From CAYHPY01 sp964358485 (lineage in GTDB: Bacteria > Elusimicrobiota > Elusimicrobia > UBA1565 > UBA9628): a stretch of DNA of 31,378 nt. Made by a program: the position numbers and the translations under genes. The stretch covers positions 1 through 31,378 of the forward strand of contig CAYHPY010000038.1 of NCBI GenBank assembly GCA_964358485.1. The letters are read 5' to 3'. The notes under the pieces are model-generated. The model made no database searches. It worked only from the letters and a program-made list of their open reading frames with translations, and had not been told where the DNA came from. Of this stretch, positions 21,428-28,577 are shown one piece after another (positions within the stretch are counted from its first letter, which is position 1; every line of letters starts with the position of its first letter).

Positions 21428-22191
21428 TTGAGCATCTCGAGAAGCGCCTGCTCGACCTCCGCCTTCTGCCGCTCGAAGACGTCCTCCTTCCGATACAGCT
21501 CGATGAGCTCGCCGGCCAGGTAGGGCAGGACCTGCTCCTTGAAGTCGCCGAAAGTGAACCTCCCGACCTTGTCCGCGGCGCTTTCCAAAGTCTTCATCTC
21601 GAGGAGTTCGGCCGCGTCGCCCGGCTTGACCAGGACGACGCGCAGCAGGTGGTGGAGGTCGAAGAGGTCGCGCAGAGCGTATCGGGACGGAGAGGCAAGC
21701 GCCGCAATCTTCTGGGCTGCCATGCCCGAGCCATCGTAGAACTGCGCCGCAAACGGCGTCATCCGGTACCGCCTCAGCAGCTCGGCATCCGCCATGCCAG
21801 TAGAGCAACCGATCCGGTCGTGTCGTCGGCTGAACTCAATCTTGGTGGGCAAAGGCTCCCCCGCGCCGGCGTAGAGCGCCGCCTTCCACCGCTGGGTGGT
21901 CTCGGTCTGCTTGGGCTTACTGGCGGTGACGCGCGTGATGCCCTGCTGCAGCAGCGAGGCGGCGAAGGCTTGCCCTTCAAGGACGGAGTCCACGGCTTTC
22001 TCGAGGGTCTTCATCCGGACGCTGGAGACGACGTCCAAGTCCATGTCCTGCGAGAGGCGCGGCGAGCGGTGAAAGAAGCGGAGGCAGATGCCGCCCTTGA
22101 CCGCGTAGTCGCGGCCGGAGAGCCTTGTCGCCAGATGGCGCAGCAAGGCGAGGTGGAAGAATTCACGCAGTTCAAAGGACCGTGTCGCCAT
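21424..22191 (-). CDS. AbiEii/AbiGii-type nucleotidyltransferase toxin
   Basis: A 255-residue protein with the DNA polymerase-beta-type nucleotidyltransferase core of AbiEii toxins: YAVKGGICLRFFHRSPRLSQDMDLDV (GG at 33-34; metal aspartates at about 49 and 51), KIEFSRR (third strand), and YALRDLFDLHHLL. AbiE toxins transfer nucleotides to tRNA or other targets, causing growth arrest and phage resistance. ATG 22191 is preferred to the ATG at 22212 because it follows AAGAGG and keeps the promoter outside the gene. Usually the second gene of such operons, here the first. Confidence 0.88.
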   Translation of the reverse strand: MATRSFELREFFHLALLRHLATRLSGRDYAVKGGICLRFFHRSPRLSQDMDLDVVSSVRMKTLEKAVDSVLEGQAFAASLLQQGITRVTASKPKQTETTQRWKAALYAGAGEPLPTKIEFSRRHDRIGCSTGMADAELLRRYRMTPFAAQFYDGSGMAAQKIAALASPSRYALRDLFDLHHLLRVVLVKPGDAAELLEMKTLESAADKVGRFTFGDFKEQVLPYLAGELIELYRKEDVFERQKAEVEQALLEMLK

Positions 22192-22197
22192 AGGCCT

Positions 22198-22251
22198 CTT
22201 ATTATATAACATGTACTTGCCATATATGTCAAGTTCTTAATATATAATAAG
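22198..22251 (-). promoter_or_regulatory. AbiE promoter inside a 54-bp dyad operator
   Basis: Outer arms CTTATTATATA (22198-22208) and TATATAATAAG (22241-22251) are perfectly complementary. The inner 20 bp ACTTGCCATATATGTCAAGT (22215-22234) is an 18/20 palindrome. Both share the same axis, between 22224 and 22225. On the minus strand TTGACA (22232-22227) and TGTTATATA (extended -10, -10 at 22208-22203) lie within the dyad. A regulator bound here would cover the whole promoter, fitting negative autoregulation by the AbiEi protein. Confidence 0.75.
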
Positions 22252-22279
22252 TTACGAAGAAACCACCATTTCCCATGGA

Positions 22280-22308
22280 TTGACTTCCCCCCAATTCCCG
22301 CCCATACT
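22280..22308 (+). promoter_or_regulatory. Promoter of thermonuclease gene, leaderless
   Basis: TTGACT (22280-22285), 17-nt spacer, CATACT (22303-22308), then six nt before ATG 22315. There is no Shine-Dalgarno sequence. Good -35 and -10 matches make this one of the clearest leaderless starts in the window. Confidence 0.7.
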
Positions 22309-22314
22309 AGACCC

Positions 22315-22977
22315 ATGCCCCGCCCCATCTTTCTCCTTCTAGCCATTCTCCTCACGGCCCCCGCGCCCCTCCAGGCCCATTCCGGCAAAACCGACTCCTA
22401 CGGCTGTCACCACCACGCCAAACTGGCCGACTACCATTGCCACTCCGGCCCCCTAGCGGGCAAGACCTTCCCCTCCAAGGACGACATGCTCCGCGGCCTT
22501 GAGTCCGCGCCCAAAGGCGCCGCCCTCCCCCCCCAAAAACCCGCGACGGCCGCCGAATTCCAAGGGAAGGTGGTCGGGGTCATGGACGGAGACACCCTCG
22601 AGGTCCTGCGCGACGGCAGGGCCGCCCGCATCCGGCTCTTCGGGATCGACTGCCCCGAGAAGCGCCAGCCTTTCGGCGCGGCGGCCAAGACCTTCGCTTC
22701 GGTGGCGGCCTTCGGCAAAGTGGTCAAGGCGACCGTCAAGGACACCGACCAGTACGGGCGGCTGGTGGCCGAGGTGGAACTGCCCGACGGCAAAATCCTC
22801 AACCAGGAATTGGTCCGGGCGGGGCTCGCTTGGTGGTACAAACGCTACGCCCCGGACGAAGCGGAACTTGGGGAATTGGAGCAAGAAGCCAAGCTCGCGC
22901 GCGCGGGGCTTTGGAAGGATTCCCAGCCTACGGCCCCGTGGGCCTTCCGGCGGACCGAGAAGATCGCAGGGCGCTAG
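22315..22977 (+). CDS. Exported YHYH-domain / thermonuclease protein
   Basis: A 220-residue protein: signal peptide (about 1-21, ending LQAHSG), a His/Cys-rich YHYH-type segment with GCHHHAKLADYHCHSG (residues 30-45), a linker, and a staphylococcal-nuclease domain (about 83-215) with DGDTLEVLRDG, RLFGIDCPEK (catalytic Arg and Glu), and DQYGRLVAEV (second Arg). SNase-type enzymes cut DNA and RNA with calcium. The His/Cys segment probably binds a metal. Likely periplasmic or secreted, serving nutrient recovery or defence. Its 3' end overlaps the converging gene by 4 bp. Confidence 0.9.
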   Translation: MPRPIFLLLAILLTAPAPLQAHSGKTDSYGCHHHAKLADYHCHSGPLAGKTFPSKDDMLRGLESAPKGAALPPQKPATAAEFQGKVVGVMDGDTLEVLRDGRAARIRLFGIDCPEKRQPFGAAAKTFASVAAFGKVVKATVKDTDQYGRLVAEVELPDGKILNQELVRAGLAWWYKRYAPDEAELGELEQEAKLARAGLWKDSQPTAPWAFRRTEKIAGR

Positions 22978-23852
22978 CGACGCGTCGCGTCGTTGTGCCA
23001 GCGGAAGTGATCCCCGGATGAGGGGTCGGTCAACAGCAGGTCGGTCATGATGTCCACCAGCACCGACCGGTCCTTGATGGATTTGGACTCCACCAGGTGC
23101 AGGCGCAGGTGCTGTTTGTCCATGGCGTCCAGGACCTCGGCCAGACGATCCTTGGATAGGCCCTTGAGGACCGCGATCACCGCCACGCAGTCGGCCAGCT
23201 TGGCCTTGAGGGCCAAGGAAACGGGAAGGCTGTCCTCCTCCAAAGTCAGGGCGCAGGCCGGGCGCAGATAGACGGGCATGGCGATCTTGGTGCCGATTTC
23301 CTGAAGATAGCTGATGAGCGCCGCGATCTCCTGGACGGAGTCGGGCGTGCAGAGCACCCCCACCACCCGGATCTGGTTCTTGGGGGCGTCCTTGGGGATG
23401 GCGGCGGGCAGGTCGGGTTCCTTGGGCTTGGGGGCCGCCGGGGGCGGCGGGGGCGTGATTTCCAGCTCGCGCAGGACGGGCTCGGCCGGTCCATGCGGGG
23501 CGGGGTCGGCTTTGGGTTTAGGCGGGGATTTGCCCTTGGGCTTGGCCGGGATGGCCGGGCCGATTTCCAACTCGGCGGGAAGGACGTAGCCCTCGGGAGG
23601 GGCTTGGAAGACGGGCAAGGACGCGGGAGGGGCGGGCGGCGGCGCAGGCGGCGGGGGCGGGGCGGGCCGCCTGGGGATGGAGTGGCGGCCGGTGATTTCG
23701 CGCTTAGACGGGGCCGGGGCGGGAGGAGCGGGGAGCGGCGGCTGAGGGGCCGGCTGGGCCCCAGGGAGCTGCGGGCCCAGGATGCGGGCCAATTCGACGA
23801 GAATCCTGCGGAGGTTTTCCTCGCTGATCCCCGGCTTCTCGGAACGAGGCAT
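22974..23852 (-). CDS. Proline-rich protein with C-terminal alpha/beta domain
   Basis: A 292-residue cytoplasmic-looking protein. An N-terminal helical segment (residues 7-27) is followed by a long Pro/Ala-rich linker (about 28-155) and a compact domain (about 158-280) with IRVVGVLCTPDSVQEIAALIS, LADCVAVIAVLKGLSKD and LHLVESKSIKDRS, alternating strands and helices as in a Rossmann- or TIR-like fold. No catalytic signature is recognisable. It starts 15 nt after the caspase-fold-like gene on the same strand and is probably co-transcribed. Confidence 0.65.
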   Translation of the reverse strand: MPRSEKPGISEENLRRILVELARILGPQLPGAQPAPQPPLPAPPAPAPSKREITGRHSIPRRPAPPPPPAPPPAPPASLPVFQAPPEGYVLPAELEIGPAIPAKPKGKSPPKPKADPAPHGPAEPVLRELEITPPPPPAAPKPKEPDLPAAIPKDAPKNQIRVVGVLCTPDSVQEIAALISYLQEIGTKIAMPVYLRPACALTLEEDSLPVSLALKAKLADCVAVIAVLKGLSKDRLAEVLDAMDKQHLRLHLVESKSIKDRSVLVDIMTDLLLTDPSSGDHFRWHNDATRR

Positions 23853-23867
23853 GGCCCATTACGCGCC

Positions 23868-25112
23868 TTATTTCTTGTTCCACCAGGCCGAAAGCTTCCC
23901 GGCGGCCCAGGAGGCGCCCTGCTTGGCGCGGGCGAAGCCTTCCAGGGGGCCGTAGACCTGGCTCTCGAAAACGACGCGGGCGGCGGTTCCGCCGATGACG
24001 ATGACTTCCTGCTGGACGCGCTCGGCGCGGGTCAGTTCCTTCTGAACTTCCTGCCGGAGGATTTCCCCTCCGGCCTTCATGAGATTGGTTCCGTCGTTGA
24101 GGGCCTTCTGCATCTTCCGGCTTTGATCGCGGATGCGGGCCTGGGTCTGGTCCACGGTCAGGTCTATGGCCGGCCCGGCGGAATTGGGGGCGACGGCCTT
24201 GGCCAGACGGCGGTGGCCCTCCAAATTGGCGTTGACCACGGCCGTGCCCCCCTGGATGGAATTAATCCCGATGATGAGGTTCGCCCGAAGATAGGAAGCC
24301 TCCAGAACTTCCGCGGAGACCACGGCCAGGCCCGCCATCATGCGGTCGCTCTTGGTTTTGATCCGGGCCAAGGCCTCGGCCTGACGGATGCGGGAATCCA
24401 CGCGCTCGGCGCCCTCCTGGACGCCGACGGGAATGTAGGAGAAATCCCCCTTGCCGCCCGGATACACCCGATAGCGCACATAGCCCTTGAGGGTCATGCC
24501 CTCGATGTCGGGCGTGGCGTAGCGCAGGTTCCCGAAATCGGCGTATTCGCCCGCGGTGCCGGTGACCGAGCCCCCCTTGGTCAAAAGGGTGCTGCCGATC
24601 TTCTTGAGGAAATCCTCCCCCGCCTTGCCCACGGCGATGTTGCAGGCGTGGAAATAGATGTCGGCCGGCGCGGCGAAGGCGGCGTCCAGGCCCTTCATCC
24701 CGGGCAGGTCCGCGGAACCGAAAACCTGGCTGGAGCCCGCCGAGCCGTGGGAGTCGATCACCAGCTTGGAAATCTTGGCCCCGGTTTTCTGAATGGCCTT
24801 GAGCTCCGCGGTGAAGTCCGAGTCGAAGGCGACCTTCAGATGCAGGACCTCGGGCGTGGCGGAGACCACGGCGTTGGCGCGGGATTGGAACTCGATGTTC
24901 TTGTCCCTGCCGCCGTAGGCGTAGACGATGACTTGCTTCGGGACGCTCTTGGGAAGGATCGCGGCCGAACCGCCCGCGGTTTTATTGAGATAGTCCGCCA
25001 GCTGGGCAGCCGGAGAACCTGGGATCGGGGCGCTCCACTCGGCGAAAGCCGCCGCCGGAAACGCGCCCAGAAACAACGCCACAAAAGACCAGCGCAGGAG
25101 GGATTTTTGCAT
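23868..25112 (-). CDS. Exported caspase-fold (clan CD)-like protein
   Basis: A 414-residue protein. A signal peptide (about 1-24, FVALFLGAFPAAAFAE) precedes a domain with KLVIDSHGSAGSSQVFG (His122) and ADIYFHACNIAVGKAG (Cys157), the His and Cys dyad arrangement of clan CD cysteine peptidases (caspase/DUF4347-like), preceded by a Rossmann-like VIVYAYGG strand. The C-terminal half is helical and amphipathic (about 250-414). A good AAGGAG lies 6 nt before ATG 25112, unlike the leaderless genes nearby. Exported members of this clan are processing or toxin-like proteases; activity is unproven. Divergent evolution to a non-catalytic role is possible. Confidence 0.65.
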   Translation of the reverse strand: MQKSLLRWSFVALFLGAFPAAAFAEWSAPIPGSPAAQLADYLNKTAGGSAAILPKSVPKQVIVYAYGGRDKNIEFQSRANAVVSATPEVLHLKVAFDSDFTAELKAIQKTGAKISKLVIDSHGSAGSSQVFGSADLPGMKGLDAAFAAPADIYFHACNIAVGKAGEDFLKKIGSTLLTKGGSVTGTAGEYADFGNLRYATPDIEGMTLKGYVRYRVYPGGKGDFSYIPVGVQEGAERVDSRIRQAEALARIKTKSDRMMAGLAVVSAEVLEASYLRANLIIGINSIQGGTAVVNANLEGHRRLAKAVAPNSAGPAIDLTVDQTQARIRDQSRKMQKALNDGTNLMKAGGEILRQEVQKELTRAERVQQEVIVIGGTAARVVFESQVYGPLEGFARAKQGASWAAGKLSAWWNKK

Positions 25113-25118
25113 GGGGGG

Positions 25119-25139
25119 CTCCTTGCCCCAAGTATAACA
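25119..25139 (-). promoter_or_regulatory. Extended -10 promoter and ribosome site of caspase-like gene
   Basis: On the minus strand TG-T-TATACT (25139-25131) is an extended -10 box, followed by AAGGAG (25124-25119) six bases before the ATG at 25112. No -35 box was recognised, as expected for an extended -10 promoter. The TGTTATA core recurs upstream of the regulator (8033), the GMC operon (11769) and the AbiE genes (22213). Confidence 0.6.
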
Positions 25140-25167
25140 GGGAGTTGGGTTCCGCGCCAGGCCGGGA

Positions 25168-25578
25168 CTAAACCGGAAAATCCTTACGGCGACCCTTGAT
25201 CCAATCCTCTTTAATCTCGAAAATTTCATCGTTCCATTGGTGGGGGCACTTCCTGCAGGAAAACGTGCGTTTGATTTTATGGACGACGACATAAATGTAG
25301 GGGCCCGAATCCAGCAGGGAGGCTTTCCGGACCTCGGGTCTATTCCAAGTGGGCTTGCGTTTTTCCGAGACCCAGCCCTCGTTGGAGCCCAGGAGCTCCC
25401 TCCCGGTGATCTCCCCCGCCATCCAAGCCCCGCATTTCGGACAACGCCGCATGAAGGCGAAGCCCGCCACGCCGACGGCGGCCGCGGCCAACAAGAGAAA
25501 TGCGGTGCCCAAAGGCCCCAGGCCGGCGGCCGCGATCCAGCTGAACGGCGGCCCGAGGTCCGTCAAAAATTGATTCAT
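25168..25578 (-). CDS. Membrane zinc-ribbon protein, unknown function
   Basis: A 136-residue protein: one membrane helix (about 22-42, GTAFLLLAAAAVGVAGFAF) then RRCPKCGAW and FSCRKCPHQW, two CxxC knuckles about 60 residues apart, and a charged C terminus. The domain order is helix-then-ribbon, reversed from the gene at 1444-1842. ATG 25578 overlaps the stop of the Spx-like gene (ATGA), so the two proteins are made together. Function unknown; a thiol or metal link to its neighbour is possible. Confidence 0.7.
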   Translation of the reverse strand: MNQFLTDLGPPFSWIAAAGLGPLGTAFLLLAAAAVGVAGFAFMRRCPKCGAWMAGEITGRELLGSNEGWVSEKRKPTWNRPEVRKASLLDSGPYIYVVVHKIKRTFSCRKCPHQWNDEIFEIKEDWIKGRRKDFPV

Positions 25579-25922
25579 GACAACCCCGCCCACTCCTCCG
25601 GCTTGAACCCCACCACCCCGCCCTTGGCCGTTATAACGAAGGGACGCTTGACCAAATTCCCGTTCTTGGAAAGCATGACCAAAGCCTCCTTCACCGAAAG
25701 CTTGGCCAGCTTGTCCTTGATCTTCAGGGCCTTGTAATCCTGGCCGGAGGTGTTGAACAGGCGCTTGAGCTCGCCCTTGTAGAGGGCCAGCATCTTCTCC
25801 AATTCCGCCACGGTCGGCGGGGTCTCGCGGATGGCCAGCAGCTCGTAGGAAATTTTCTTGGCGTCCAGATACGACAGCGCCTTGCGGCAGGTCCCGCAGC
25901 CCTTGTAGGAGTAGACTTTCAT
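25575..25922 (-). CDS. Spx/MgsR-ArsC-family protein
   Basis: A 115-residue protein, the usual length. It begins MKVYSYKGCGTCRKALSYLD, with a CxxC redox pair at residues 9 and 12, followed by the ArsC/Spx-type features RETPPTVAELEKML, KRLFNTSG and a C-terminal GNLVKRPFVI. The family includes Spx and MgsR regulators, arsenate reductase-like enzymes and YffB; the C-G-T-C pair, rather than a single Cys, fits a thiol regulator or reductase better than a classical glutaredoxin-dependent arsenate reductase. Leaderless: TATCCT lies 6 nt before the ATG. Confidence 0.88.
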   Translation of the reverse strand: MKVYSYKGCGTCRKALSYLDAKKISYELLAIRETPPTVAELEKMLALYKGELKRLFNTSGQDYKALKIKDKLAKLSVKEALVMLSKNGNLVKRPFVITAKGGVVGFKPEEWAGLS

Positions 25923-25970
25923 GGGGCCAGGATAGCAAAATCCCCCAGGGACATTTGCTACCCTCGGAAA
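25923..25970. promoter_or_regulatory. Mirrored divergent leaderless promoters
   Basis: The 48-bp gap contains the inverted repeat TAGCAAA...TTTGCTA (about 25933-25939 and 25954-25960). Its arms carry both -10 boxes: TATCCT on the minus strand and TACCCT on the plus strand. Each ends exactly 6 nt before its ATG. A single regulator could control both genes from between the arms. Confidence 0.6.
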
Positions 25971-26738
25971 ATGCTCATCGTCGCCTGGGCCGCCACTTTC
26001 GCGGCCGCCTGCCTGACCTTGCTCTCGGGCTTCGGCCTGGCCACCCTCCTGCTTCCGGTCTTCGCCCTGTGGTATCCGCTGGCCGCGGCGGTGGCCATCA
26101 CCGCGGTGGTCCACTTCGCCAACGGCTTGTTCAAGCTGGCCCTGCTTGGCCGCCACGCGCGCTGGGAGGTGGTCCTGCGCTTCGGCCTGCCCGCCCTGGC
26201 CGCGGCGGCGGTGGGGGCCAAGACCTTGCTTTGGCTCGCCGAGCTTGCGCCGCTGGCCTCCTACGCCTTGCTCGGAAAGACCTTTTTCATCGTGCCCGTA
26301 AAGCTGGCCGTGGCCGCGGTCATGGCTTTTTGCGCCGCCTGGGAGTCCCGGGCCCAGGCCGACGAAGGCGGGGGTCCCCCCTCCCTTTTGCTCGGGGGCT
26401 TCTTGAGCGGCTTCTTCGGAGGGCTTTCCGGGCACCAGGGCGCGTTTCGCAGCGCCTTCCTGATTCGGCTGGGGCTTCCCAAGGAAGCTTATGTGGCCAC
26501 CGGCTCGGCGGTGGCCACTCTGGTGGACATCGGACGGCTGGGAGGTTATCTCCCTCTCTGGAAGTCCCTGGGGGATTCCGTTCCGACCTCTTTGCTGGCC
26601 GGCTCGATCGCGGCGGCTTTCGGAGGATCCTGGCTGGGCAAGCGATTGCTCGCGGGCATGACGGCCGGGGGCCTCAAGCGCCTGGTCGCCGCGATGCTCT
26701 GGCTATTCGCCGGCGGGCTTGGCTTGGGGTTCCTTTAA
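25971..26738 (+). CDS. TauE/SafE-family sulfite/anion exporter
   Basis: A 255-residue membrane protein with about eight helices and the TSUP repeat pattern: LTLLSGFGLATLLLPVF in the first half, GGFLSGFFGGLSGHQGAFRSAFL in the second, and later VATLVDIGRL. TauE/SafE proteins export sulfite, sulfoacetate or other organosulfur anions. Divergent from an Spx/ArsC-like thiol protein. Its 3' end overlaps the next gene by 36 bp. Confidence 0.85.
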   Translation: MLIVAWAATFAAACLTLLSGFGLATLLLPVFALWYPLAAAVAITAVVHFANGLFKLALLGRHARWEVVLRFGLPALAAAAVGAKTLLWLAELAPLASYALLGKTFFIVPVKLAVAAVMAFCAAWESRAQADEGGGPPSLLLGGFLSGFFGGLSGHQGAFRSAFLIRLGLPKEAYVATGSAVATLVDIGRLGGYLPLWKSLGDSVPTSLLAGSIAAAFGGSWLGKRLLAGMTAGGLKRLVAAMLWLFAGGLGLGFL

Positions 26739-28577
26739 GGACAAGTGCCGGATGAAGAACTCCACCGTCTTCTTGTAATAGTCCACCCGGTTCTTGCGCT
26801 TGGTAAACCCATGGCCCTCGTCGGGATAGACCACCAACTCCGCCGGCATTCCCCGCTTTTTCAGGGCGTCGTAAACCAGGCGGCTTTCCGCCTCGGGGAC
26901 ATTGGTGTCGTTGGCCCCTTGGAAGATCAGCAAGGGCGCCGTGACGCGGTCCAGGAAATGGATGGAGGACCGGTCCCGAAACAGAGCGGCGTTGGCTTTC
27001 GGGTTGCCCATCTCGGTCTCGTACCAGTCGGCGAAGCGGTCCTTGCTGAGCTCGTAGTCCTGAACCAGGTCCGGCATGCCGTAGGCTTCCACGCCCGCCG
27101 ACCAAACATCGGCGGACTTGGTCAGGGCGGTCAAGGTCATGTAGCCGCCGTAGGAGCCGCCCATGATGGCCGCGCGGGCGGGATCGATCTCCCCGCCTTC
27201 CTGAAGCCGCCGCACCACCCAGAGGATGTCCCGCAGGTCCCCCCCGCCCCAGTCCCGGTTGTTGAGGTCCAAGAATTCCCGGCCGAAACCGGAGGAGCCG
27301 CGGTAATTGGGAGCCACGACCACGAATCCCGCCTCGGCCAGGGCCTGGCGCAGGGGATGGAAATCATCGAAGGACTGCCAATCGGGCCCGCCGTGCACAT
27401 CCACGATCAGGGGCGGCGGCGAGCCCAGGCGATGGACGCGGGGCCGGATGAGGATGGCGTGGACCCGGCGCCGGTCGAAGGAATCGTAGGCGATGATCTT
27501 GCCGGGGGAGAGGTCTTCGTTTTTGATGCCGCCCAAAAGGGACTCGGTCACGCGCCGGGGCTCGCCCTTGCCGGGCCGCAGGATCCAGGCGTCCGGAGGG
27601 CGGGCGGAGTCGCTCCACAGGTAGGCCAAGGTCCCGCCCGAGTCGTCCAGGTCGATGGCGTCGATGCGGCCGCGGGGAGCAAGCATGACCTGGCCCTTGC
27701 TCCGGCCGGTCATCCGGTAGAGCCCGCTGGCGCCGCCCTCGTTTCGGGTGAAGATCATTCCCGCCTTGGGGTGCATGAGGGCGTGCTCCACGTCCCAGGT
27801 TTCCGGCCCCACGAATTCGCCCCGGCCGCTCTTGAGGTCGATCAAATACAGTTGGAGAAAGCCCTTGGGATTGGTGGCCCGAGCCAACAGGCTCACGCCC
27901 TGGTCGCCGAACTGCTCGGGGTACAGGATGCCTCCCTCCACCGGAGCGGCGATGATCCGGACTGTCGCCGAGTCGGCGTCCACCAGCAGCAGGGATCCTT
28001 TTTGATCATCGCCGGAGCGGGTCACGGCGATGAGCCGCCCATCCCGGGACCAGACCGGGTTGTGGAGGGTCTCATTCTCCGCGGTCAACTGCCGCTCGAT
28101 CCGGGTCTCCAAGTCCAGGACCATGAGCTGGAACAAAAACGGCCGTCCGGGATCGGCTAGGAAGGCGAGGCGCTTGGAGTCCGGGGAGAACCGGGGCGAC
28201 GTCTCCGCCCGGGTGGAATGAGTGACGTTCTCCACCTTTCCCCCCGCCGCCGGGACCAGGTAGAGGTCCGGCCGCTCGTCGCCGCCGAAGTCCGAGGAGA
28301 AGGCCAGGGTCTTGCCGTCCGAGGAGTAGCGCAGACCCGAGGCCTGCTCCCCCAAAAACGAAACCTGGGTCGGCCAGCCGCCCTCGGAGGGGACCGTCCA
28401 GACCTCCAGGGCCCCGGTGATGTCGGTGATGAAGGCCAGGGTTTCCCCGTCGGGGGACACCCGGACCTCGGTCACCTGCCGGACCTGGGCCAAGTCCTCC
28501 GGGGAGTGGGGAGGGCGCTGGTGGTCCTGAGCCCGCGCTCCTCCCGCCAGCAAGGCCGCCAGGAGAAGGGATTTCAC
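26703..28577 (-). CDS. Secreted S9-family prolyl oligopeptidase
   Basis: A 624-residue enzyme. Signal peptide (about 1-16, MKSLLLAALLAGGARA), a beta-propeller with repeated S-P-D-G/S-x-x-L/I-A-F motifs (for example VSPDGETLAFI, FSPDSKRLAFL, WSRDGRLIAV), and a C-terminal alpha/beta hydrolase with the nucleophile in GGSYGGYMT, the acid in GANDTNVPEAES and His in PDEGHGFTKRKN. It cuts short peptides after proline or similar residues in the periplasm. The GTG start overlaps the stop of the M20 peptidase gene (GTGA), so the two exported peptidases are translated together. Confidence 0.92.
   Translation of the reverse strand: MKSLLLAALLAGGARAQDHQRPPHSPEDLAQVRQVTEVRVSPDGETLAFITDITGALEVWTVPSEGGWPTQVSFLGEQASGLRYSSDGKTLAFSSDFGGDERPDLYLVPAAGGKVENVTHSTRAETSPRFSPDSKRLAFLADPGRPFLFQLMVLDLETRIERQLTAENETLHNPVWSRDGRLIAVTRSGDDQKGSLLLVDADSATVRIIAAPVEGGILYPEQFGDQGVSLLARATNPKGFLQLYLIDLKSGRGEFVGPETWDVEHALMHPKAGMIFTRNEGGASGLYRMTGRSKGQVMLAPRGRIDAIDLDDSGGTLAYLWSDSARPPDAWILRPGKGEPRRVTESLLGGIKNEDLSPGKIIAYDSFDRRRVHAILIRPRVHRLGSPPPLIVDVHGGPDWQSFDDFHPLRQALAEAGFVVVAPNYRGSSGFGREFLDLNNRDWGGGDLRDILWVVRRLQEGGEIDPARAAIMGGSYGGYMTLTALTKSADVWSAGVEAYGMPDLVQDYELSKDRFADWYETEMGNPKANAALFRDRSSIHFLDRVTAPLLIFQGANDTNVPEAESRLVYDALKKRGMPAELVVYPDEGHGFTKRKNRVDYYKKTVEFFIRHLSLKEPQAKPAGE

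Noticed and set aside
25579..25938. Upstream extension of the zinc-ribbon gene to 25938
   Set aside because: It is the shadow of the Spx-like gene; the ATGA overlap at 25575-25578 marks the true start.
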